The position numbers were made by a program, and so were the translations under genes. The notes beneath the pieces were generated by a model. That model was not told where the DNA came from, did no database searches, and was given only the letters and a program-made list of their open reading frames with translations. Below are positions 6,528-10,907 of a stretch of 10,907 nucleotides of DNA, in pieces (position 1 is the first letter of the stretch; every line of letters begins with the position of its first letter). The stretch lies in assembly GCA_946623485.1 (NCBI GenBank), contig CAMORF010000037.1, forward strand, positions 1-10,907, in the 5' to 3' direction. The stretch is from an uncultured Clostridia bacterium. Lineage in GTDB: Bacteria > Bacillota > Clostridia > Lachnospirales > Lachnospiraceae.

Positions 6528-7545
6528 GGATCTCCTGATCCTCCCTGGCAAGGATCTCTCCAACCATTGCGGCAGGAAGCCCCCTGCCCCGAAGATCCTT
6601 CAGCAGAGAATCTGCATCACCCGGCGCGGCTGCCACAAGCAGGCCGCCGGAGGTCTGCGGATCAAACAGAACCTCCTCCATCGCAAATGGGATGTCGTCA
6701 AACCTCACATAGTTCCCGACATGATTCCGATTGCGCTGCGCTGCCGCAGTGAGCAGGAATTCATCCGCGCACGCCATCGCGCCGGGAAGCACAGGAATCT
6801 GATCCGCGAAGATTCTGCAGGAAAGTCTCCCGTCCATCATCTCATGAAGATGCCCCAGGAAGCTGAAGCCTGTCACATCTGTGCAGGCATGGATCTCATA
6901 GGCATGGCAGCATTCCGCTGCAGTTTTATTCAAGGTTGTCATGGAACGGATGGCCGCCGCCATCCCGTCAGCCGGCGCCTCCCCGACACGGTCTGCCGTA
7001 CACAGGATCCCGACTCCCAAGGCTTTTGTAAGAATCAGCCGGTCACCGGGCCTGCCGGTGTTATTCGCCCAGATGTGGTCCGGATGCACTACCCCCGTCA
7101 CACTGAGACCGTACTTTACATCCGAATCAGCAATGGAATGGCCGCCGGCAAGGCTGCCTCCCGCCTCCAGTACTTTCTCACTTCCGCCCCTCAGAATCTC
7201 TCCCAGAATATTCAGGTCCCACTTTTCAGGAAAACAGACGATATTCAGGGCCGTCTTCACCGTGCCTCCCATCGCATAGATGTCACTCAATGCGTTGGCG
7301 GCGGCAATCTGCCCAAAAAGGTAGGGATCCTGTACCATGGGAGGAAAGAAATCCAACGTCTGTACGAAGGCAATCTCGTCTGTCAGCCTGTAGACCGCCG
7401 CGTCATCCTTGCTGGAATACCCCACAAGCAGATCCGGATCAGGATCCCCCTTCGGCAAAAGGCTCAGCACACGGTTCAGTGCCTGCGCTCCAAGTTTGGC
7501 TGTGCAGCCGCCTCCTTTGCAGAAAACAATCTTCTCCGAACTCAT
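6511..7545 (-). CDS. selD: selenide, water dikinase (selenophosphate synthetase)
   Basis: A 344-residue enzyme that makes selenophosphate from selenide and ATP, the selenium donor for selenocysteine, selenouridine and selenium-dependent molybdenum hydroxylases. The glycine-rich N-terminal loop [13 protein letters not shown] holds Cys14 at the catalytic position (Sec in some SelD proteins) and Lys17; Cys9 is an additional cysteine. Other family features are [35 protein letters not shown] split over residues 62-88, [17 protein letters not shown] and [11 protein letters not shown] preferred the ATG at 7545, giving the short N terminus usual for this subgroup with GGGG 7 bases upstream; an ATG at 7563 adds six residues but has no ribosome site. 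It is the first gene of the operon, just downstream of a good promoter. Confidence 0.96.
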   Translation of the reverse strand: MSSEKIVFCKGGGCTAKLGAQALNRVLSLLPKGDPDPDLLVGYSSKDDAAVYRLTDEIAFVQTLDFFPPMVQDPYLFGQIAAANALSDIYAMGGTVKTALNIVCFPEKWDLNILGEILRGGSEKVLEAGGSLAGGHSIADSDVKYGLSVTGVVHPDHIWANNTGRPGDRLILTKALGVGILCTADRVGEAPADGMAAAIRSMTTLNKTAAECCHAYEIHACTDVTGFSFLGHLHEMMDGRLSCRIFADQIPVLPGAMACADEFLLTAAAQRNRNHVGNYVRFDDIPFAMEEVLFDPQTSGGLLVAAAPGDADSLLKDLRGRGLPAAMVGEILAREDQEIQVLYH

Positions 7546-7588
7546 CTCCAAACCCCGTTTCATCTTTATCGATTTGTTTATTCATCTC

Positions 7589-7618
7589 ATTTTAACGCAG
7601 GAGTGCTGACGATTTCAA
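7589..7618 (-). promoter_or_regulatory. predicted sigma70-type promoter of the selenium operon
   Basis: On the minus strand TTGAAA (7613-7618) and TAAAAT (7589-7594) each match the -35 and -10 consensus at five of six positions, with an 18-base spacer. Transcription would start near 7582, leaving a 5' leader of about 20-40 bases before selD. Confidence 0.55.
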
Positions 7619-7683
7619 TTTAACTTATTTGATAATTTTGTGGTATTTATTTGAAAATCATATATATGGCTCCAGTGCAAAAA

Positions 7684-7722
7684 GTATGCCCGCACGGCAA
7701 GCTTGCCAGTGGGCGCAATACT
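7684..7722. repeat. large imperfect palindrome in the selD upstream region
   Basis: GGCAAGCTTGCC (7696-7707) is a perfect palindrome. It is flanked by imperfectly complementary arms GTATGCCCGCAC and GTGGGCGCAATAC. The string CCACTGGCAAGC, read on the minus strand here, also occurs on the plus strand at about 8737-8748 in the hairpin cluster, so the two sites probably belong to one repeat family. The rest of 7564-7849 shows the promoter and AT-rich sequence but no supported gene. Confidence 0.6.
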
Positions 7723-7849
7723 ATACTTACACATGGTACGGAGAATCCGCCAGGCCAGCCAGGGGCTCCTTCGTCCGCCATGCATCTGAATCCAACCTGA
7801 TGTTTAAATTATCAAAATCCATTGAGACGGGACACTCGTCTGACCGCGC

Positions 7850-7883
7850 AAAAAAACCACACGGGAATGCTGTTCCCATGTGG
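7850..7883 (-). terminator. intrinsic terminator of the DUF554 gene
   Basis: On the minus strand CCACATGGGAA (7873-7883) pairs with TTCCCGTGTGG (7857-7867) as an 11-bp stem with one G-U pair and a 5-base loop. Seven T (7850-7856) follow. It lies 37 bases after the DUF554 stop codon. Confidence 0.93.
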
Positions 7884-7920
7884 CTATATCGGGGCAAAAC
7901 ATAGGTGCCTTTCCTGGTCT

Positions 7921-8625
7921 TTATCCGATCAAGGCAGTCCACCCTGCTGAGACAAAGAATACCAGGATCAACGCGGGCAGCAGGTTCAATACTTTGATAT
8001 CACGTTTGATTCCTGTCAGCCGCAGTCCGGCGCACAGGGTTATGATGCCGCCGGCAGCGGAGAAATCCGCAATCATCTCAGGGGTAATGAACTGCTGTAC
8101 AAATCCGGATACCAGGAACAGGCTGGTGTAAACAATCGCCTGGGGAAGGCACAGCAGCGGGACGATCTTGCCCAGGAGAGATCCGAAGATGATCGCTGTC
8201 ACGCAGTCCAGGATCGACTTTGTGATCAGGATGCTTCCATCTCCGGTCAGGCCTTCGTTCAGCGCGCCATACCATCCTGTACCTCCAAAGCAGAACAGGA
8301 TCACCACGGCGCTTACCTGGATCAGAAACGCTTCGTCTGCGTTCGTCCCTTTCATCATGGATCCAACGACACGTGTCACACCCTTATTGATCAATCCCTC
8401 CAGGTGCAGCAGTTCTCCGACAATACAGCCAAGGATCACCGCCAGTACCACTGCCGATAGAGTATGCTGTCGCATGATCAGAACGATACCCATCGCGATC
8501 GCAGCCATGCCCAGAATATTATTCAGCGCATTCTTGATATACATGGGAAGCTTCTTTCCGAGAGCCAGCCCGACCAGAGCGCCGACAAAGGTTGCACAAA
8601 CATCTGTTGTTATTCCAATTGGCAT
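7921..8625 (-). CDS. DUF554 family integral membrane protein
   Basis: A 234-residue, very hydrophobic protein with about seven predicted membrane segments and no cytoplasmic domain. The family (YdfK of Bacillus, YqgA of E. coli) is recognised from the N-terminal GITTDVCATFVGALVGLALGK read in two parts, the segment LGCIVGELLHLEGLI, VILFCFGGTGWYGALNEGLTGD, and the C-terminal AAGGIITLCAGLRLTGIKRIKV-like region. Its transport or other function is not known. The start follows a weak ribosome site (GCAGAG). It is a single-gene unit: a hairpin cluster separates it from the acyl carrier protein operon upstream, and a strong terminator follows it. Confidence 0.9.
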   Translation of the reverse strand: MPIGITTDVCATFVGALVGLALGKKLPMYIKNALNNILGMAAIAMGIVLIMRQHTLSAVVLAVILGCIVGELLHLEGLINKGVTRVVGSMMKGTNADEAFLIQVSAVVILFCFGGTGWYGALNEGLTGDGSILITKSILDCVTAIIFGSLLGKIVPLLCLPQAIVYTSLFLVSGFVQQFITPEMIADFSAAGGIITLCAGLRLTGIKRDIKVLNLLPALILVFFVSAGWTALIG

Positions 8626-8664
8626 TTTATTCTCTGCTTTCTATCATGATTCCATCATTATGAT

Positions 8665-8785
8665 GTAAGGGGCAAAAGTACCTTTTGCCCCTTACTTTTT
8701 CGCTTCCGGCAAGCAGGCTTGCCCCTTACTGTTTTGCCACTGGCAAGCAAGCCTGCCCACGCTTCAGGGCCACCGGCCCTGAAGC
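8665..8785. repeat. hairpin cluster between acyl carrier protein and DUF554 genes
   Basis: Three perfect inverted repeats lie close together. The first is a 14-bp stem (GTAAGGGGCAAAAG, 8665-8678, with 8682-8695) followed on the plus strand by TTTTT. The second is GGCAAGC-AG-GCTTGCC (8708-8723). The third is GCTTCAGGGCC-ACC-GGCCCTGAAGC (8761-8785). TTGCCCCTTACT is repeated at 8686 and 8720, and a degenerate GGCAAGC copy is at 8742. On the transcribed minus strand none has a T run, so these are not ordinary terminators for the upstream operon. They resemble dispersed palindromic repeats. Confidence 0.8.
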
Positions 8786-8841
8786 ATGCTATGATATGCG
8801 CTTGATTCTGCAAAGCTCTGCCGAGCTGTCCGGGGAGATAA

Positions 8842-9081
8842 TTACATCTCTTCCTCAACCTTATCGACCAGATCACCGATGGTTACGCAGGCGGATGCCT
8901 CCTGAAGGGAAACCACCGCGTCCAATTCATTCTCAAGCTCGGAAACAAGGCCAACCATCTGGATGGAAGCGCCTGCCAGATCCTCCTTGAATGTGGAATC
9001 TACGGTCAGATCCGCAGCATCCTTACCATAAGCCATAGCGACGAGTTCGATTACCTTTGCTTCGAGTTCTTTGCGATCCAT
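8842..9081 (-). CDS. acyl carrier protein
   Basis: A 79-residue, acidic, helical carrier protein. The phosphopantetheine attachment site is Ser39 in FKEDLAGASIQMVGLVSELEN. The usual Asp before the serine is replaced by Ala and the Leu after it by Ile, so the canonical DSL motif reads ASI. Spacing and the following helix otherwise fit the family. The start at 9081 has a perfect AGGAGG 6 bases upstream; a longer frame from 9099 would include that site. It follows the DUF35 gene by 61 bases and probably belongs to the same transcript. It may carry the acyl substrate for the neighbouring thiolase-fold enzyme rather than serve general fatty acid synthesis; that is inference from position. Confidence 0.88.
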   Translation of the reverse strand: MDRKELEAKVIELVAMAYGKDAADLTVDSTFKEDLAGASIQMVGLVSELENELDAVVSLQEASACVTIGDLVDKVEEEM

Positions 9082-9106
9082 TTTTGTCCTCCTGTTCATA
9101 TGGTAA

Positions 9107-9134
9107 AATGTGAAATCGTTAATGTGTAATCGTT
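9107..9134. repeat. 14-bp tandem duplication upstream of the acyl carrier protein gene
   Basis: AATGTGAAATCGTT (9107-9120) is followed directly by AATGTGTAATCGTT (9121-9134), one mismatch in 14. It fills half of the short gap between the DUF35 and carrier protein genes. Confidence 0.7.
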
Positions 9135-9142
9135 ACAAGCAA

Positions 9143-9553
9143 TTATTCTTCTGCGAGGTCAAATACCACTGTCTTATATCCATCCCGCTGGAAGATTGCT
9201 GCCTTAACCTTAATCGGAAGCTTCGCAGCCAGTTCGGCACGATTCTTCTTTGTGATGCCGCGTACAACACCATTAAAACGGGATCCCTCCTTCAGGACGA
9301 TCTCACCGTAAGCATATTTTCCAAGCGCCTTGTACTCCGGCTTGGATGACAGCGCGGCCGGAAGGACAATCGAATGCATCTCGGCCTCTCCATCGATCTC
9401 AACCCATTCCATATCCCAGCATCCGCACTCATTGCAGGCATAGACAGGCGGAAACTCCACTGCGCCGCAGGAGCAGCATTTGCGTCCCAGGATCTTACCT
9501 TCCTCAAGACCCTGATAAAACTTCTCAACGACCTTTTCCAGTTTGATACTCAT
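9143..9553 (-). CDS. zinc-ribbon / OB-fold (DUF35, ChsH2-like) protein
   Basis: A 136-residue protein. After a helical N terminus (VVEKFYQGLEEGKILGRKC) comes a rubredoxin-like zinc ribbon with CxxC pairs at Cys26/Cys29 and Cys40/Cys43, then an OB-fold of about 85 residues including YAYGEIVLKEGSRFNGVVRG. Such proteins are obligate partners of thiolase-like enzymes, known from archaeal acetoacetyl-CoA thiolase/HMG-CoA synthase complexes, PhlB and BbsA, where they help channel or bind the acyl-CoA. The thiolase gene ends 14 bases upstream, which fits a complex. The start at 9553 has GGGAGG 8 bases upstream; the longer frame from 9670 overlaps the thiolase end and is not used. Confidence 0.92.
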   Translation of the reverse strand: MSIKLEKVVEKFYQGLEEGKILGRKCCSCGAVEFPPVYACNECGCWDMEWVEIDGEAEMHSIVLPAALSSKPEYKALGKYAYGEIVLKEGSRFNGVVRGITKKNRAELAAKLPIKVKAAIFQRDGYKTVVFDLAEE

Positions 9554-9567
9554 TCCAGTTTCCTCCC

Positions 9568-10905
9568 TTAGTCTACGGTTCTGATGATGATGGTGGCAAC
9601 GTTCTGCGATCCGCCATAGCCGCGCAGCATCGTTGTCTTCGGAAGCTTCTTTACCTGACGCTCGCCGCATTCGCCGCGCATCTGCATGCAGGCCTCATAC
9701 ATATCGGCAAGTCCGGATGCCGCATGGGCATGTCCGAAGGAAGTACGTCCGCCGTTGGTATTGATCGGCTTGTCCCCGTCATAAGCGGTGCGTCCTTCAC
9801 AGATATATTTCCAGCCCTCTCCATAGGGAAGGTATCCGGCGATCTCAGCCGCGTACAGGTGGGAGGTGATGATGAAGTCATTCGCAAAGAACAGATCGAT
9901 CTCCTCCGGCTTCACCTTGGTCAGCTCATAAACCTGACGGACAGCCTCTTCCGTTGCCCGGATCTCAAAATGAGGATTGGTTGATTCGCAGGCTGCGGAA
10001 CCGATGCCAAGGACCTCGATGGGCTTGTGCTTCAGGTTCTTCGCGATCTGCGGGATCATGTCTGTCGCGCAGACGATGCAGGCAGCAGCGCCGTCACACT
10101 TGCGCTCCATCCCTTCCATGCGAAGAAGATCACCCATCTTCGGGTTGTACGGGGAACGCATGTAATCCATCACGTTGTCGAATCCCTTTTCCTTCGCGAT
10201 CTCGGCAAACTCTTTCCGCTCCAGCGCAAGGGGATTCTTCGCGGCATTCCTGCGGTTGTTGATCGCCATCCAGTTCAGGGTATCATCCATCTCCTGGGAA
10301 CTGATGCCGCGGGTGCGGACATAATCCTCTGCCACATCGTCATAGATCAGGTTCATCGGAGCGATAAGGCTTCTTGCGTAGTTCCGGTCATACAGCCACA
10401 TGGTAGTGGCAAGGAAACGCTCCATCGGCATCTTCTCTCTCTTATAAGGATGCTTCGGCGTCTCGACGGTATCATTCGGTCCGAAAGGAGCCGGAACGCT
10501 GTCGCCGAATTCCACTGCGCCGGTCAGTACGCAGTTGTACTTCCCGGAAGCAACGGCATTGACTGCCTGCTCGATGGCAAGATAACCGGTACAGCAGGCT
10601 TCCGAGTGGTGGATCGACCCCTTGCCCTTCATACCGAACCAGTTTCCGATCTGGATATTCGGTGTCAGATAGTTGGATCCGTTCAGCGGGCTGGCTTCTC
10701 CGTGGAAATAATAATCCACATCCTTCGGCGTCACGCCGGCGTCTTCCATCGCCTTCAGGGCAGCGTACCCAAACAGCTCACCCTCCGTCAGGCCATTGGT
10801 CTCAGGATTGTCAACGGTGTACATGAAGGGAGTGCAGCCCACGCCGATAATCGACACGCTTCTGCTGTAAGGGTGAAGGGTTGTCTGGTTCATGTTCTTG
10901 TTCAT
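9568..10905 (-). CDS. thiolase-fold enzyme (SCP2/PhlC-like acyltransferase)
   Basis: A 445-residue thiolase-superfamily protein. The nucleophile region is SEACCTGYLAIEQA with Cys104 at the position of the acylated cysteine, and the histidine motif is NGGRTSFGHAHAASGL with His392. Two features differ from a degradative thiolase: the HDCF-like site reads ANDFI (about residue 340), and the C-terminal CxG cysteine is missing, the region reading RGYGGSQ (about 428-433). This suggests an acyltransferase or condensing enzyme rather than a classical thiolase. It pairs with the DUF35 protein downstream and an acyl carrier protein. Start codons at 10905 and 10893 are both possible; the window ends two bases upstream, so the ribosome site, and possibly more N-terminal sequence, cannot be seen. 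Confidence 0.9.
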   Translation of the reverse strand: MNKNMNQTTLHPYSRSVSIIGVGCTPFMYTVDNPETNGLTEGELFGYAALKAMEDAGVTPKDVDYYFHGEASPLNGSNYLTPNIQIGNWFGMKGKGSIHHSEACCTGYLAIEQAVNAVASGKYNCVLTGAVEFGDSVPAPFGPNDTVETPKHPYKREKMPMERFLATTMWLYDRNYARSLIAPMNLIYDDVAEDYVRTRGISSQEMDDTLNWMAINNRRNAAKNPLALERKEFAEIAKEKGFDNVMDYMRSPYNPKMGDLLRMEGMERKCDGAAACIVCATDMIPQIAKNLKHKPIEVLGIGSAACESTNPHFEIRATEEAVRQVYELTKVKPEEIDLFFANDFIITSHLYAAEIAGYLPYGEGWKYICEGRTAYDGDKPINTNGGRTSFGHAHAASGLADMYEACMQMRGECGERQVKKLPKTTMLRGYGGSQNVATIIIRTVD

Positions 10906-10907
10906 AG

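Noticed and set aside
6514..7623. Long plus-strand open frame (369 codons) opposite selD
   Set aside because: It is the antisense shadow of a gene with clear SelD motifs; its translation shows no recognisable family and is rich in His, Arg and Cys as typical for antisense frames.
7564..7849. tRNA-Sec (selC) gene or riboswitch in the selD upstream region
   Set aside because: I looked for a long acceptor stem, T-loop TTCGA and 3' CCA pattern here and in other gaps and found none; no known riboswitch core is evident.
7727..7942. Minus-strand frame of 71 codons between DUF554 and selD
   Set aside because: It runs through the DUF554 end and its terminator and has no recognisable domain.
8665..8700. 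Plus-strand intrinsic terminator (14-bp stem plus T5)
   Set aside because: The form is right, but no plus-strand gene precedes it, and on the transcribed minus strand there is no T run; it is better listed with the palindromic cluster.
8658..8876. Minus-strand frame of 72 codons
   Set aside because: It is made of the hairpin repeats and overlaps the end of the acyl carrier protein gene; no coding character.

Overview
The window looks like the chromosome of an anaerobic, fairly GC-rich Firmicute, most likely a Lachnospiraceae-type Clostridium. The reasons are an oxygen-sensitive 2-hydroxyacyl-CoA dehydratase-type protein with its activator ATPase, a Clostridia-style selenium gene set, strong AGGAGG-like ribosome binding sites and intrinsic terminators. 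The taxonomic call is inference from gene families only. Every convincing gene lies on the minus strand, so transcription runs from high to low coordinates.

From right to left: (1) 10905-8842 is an operon entering from outside the window: a thiolase-fold enzyme, a zinc-ribbon/OB-fold (DUF35) partner and a small acyl carrier protein. (2) 8841-8626 holds a cluster of perfect hairpins. (3) 8625-7921 is a DUF554 membrane protein ending in a clear terminator (7850-7883). (4) 7849-7564 is non-coding, with one large palindrome and a good sigma70-type promoter (7589-7618). (5) 7545-1292 is a seven-gene selenium operon: selD, yedF, a DUF3343 carrier, an activator ATPase (HgdC/BadF family), a NifS/EF2568-like cysteine desulfurase, a double-cubane/HgdB-like iron-sulfur protein, and a second DUF3343 protein. 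It ends in a strong terminator (1236-1281). (6) 1213-936 carries a palindromic repeat element that seems to split a small ORF. (7) 841-56 is an alpha/beta hydrolase.

The main discovery candidate is the last gene of the selenium operon. Its DUF3343 domain ends at a Cys codon followed by an in-frame TGA (1439-1441). The same frame then stays open for 48 codons with good codon use, to a TAA at 1292 that sits only about 10 bases before the terminator. A small hairpin with G in its loop lies just after the TGA. This reads as a selenoprotein with a vicinal Cys-Sec pair, encoded beside the genes that would supply its selenium.

As a working model, the desulfurase releases sulfur or selenium, the YedF and DUF3343 proteins carry it as persulfide or perselenide, SelD makes selenophosphate, and the ATP-driven double-cubane protein supplies very low-potential electrons for a selenium-related reduction. 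The first three roles follow from known families. The role of the double-cubane pair and of the Sec-containing DUF3343 protein is inference. Three of the operon's junctions carry unrelated short tandem repeats (16 bp, 27 bp and a TCTCAG array).
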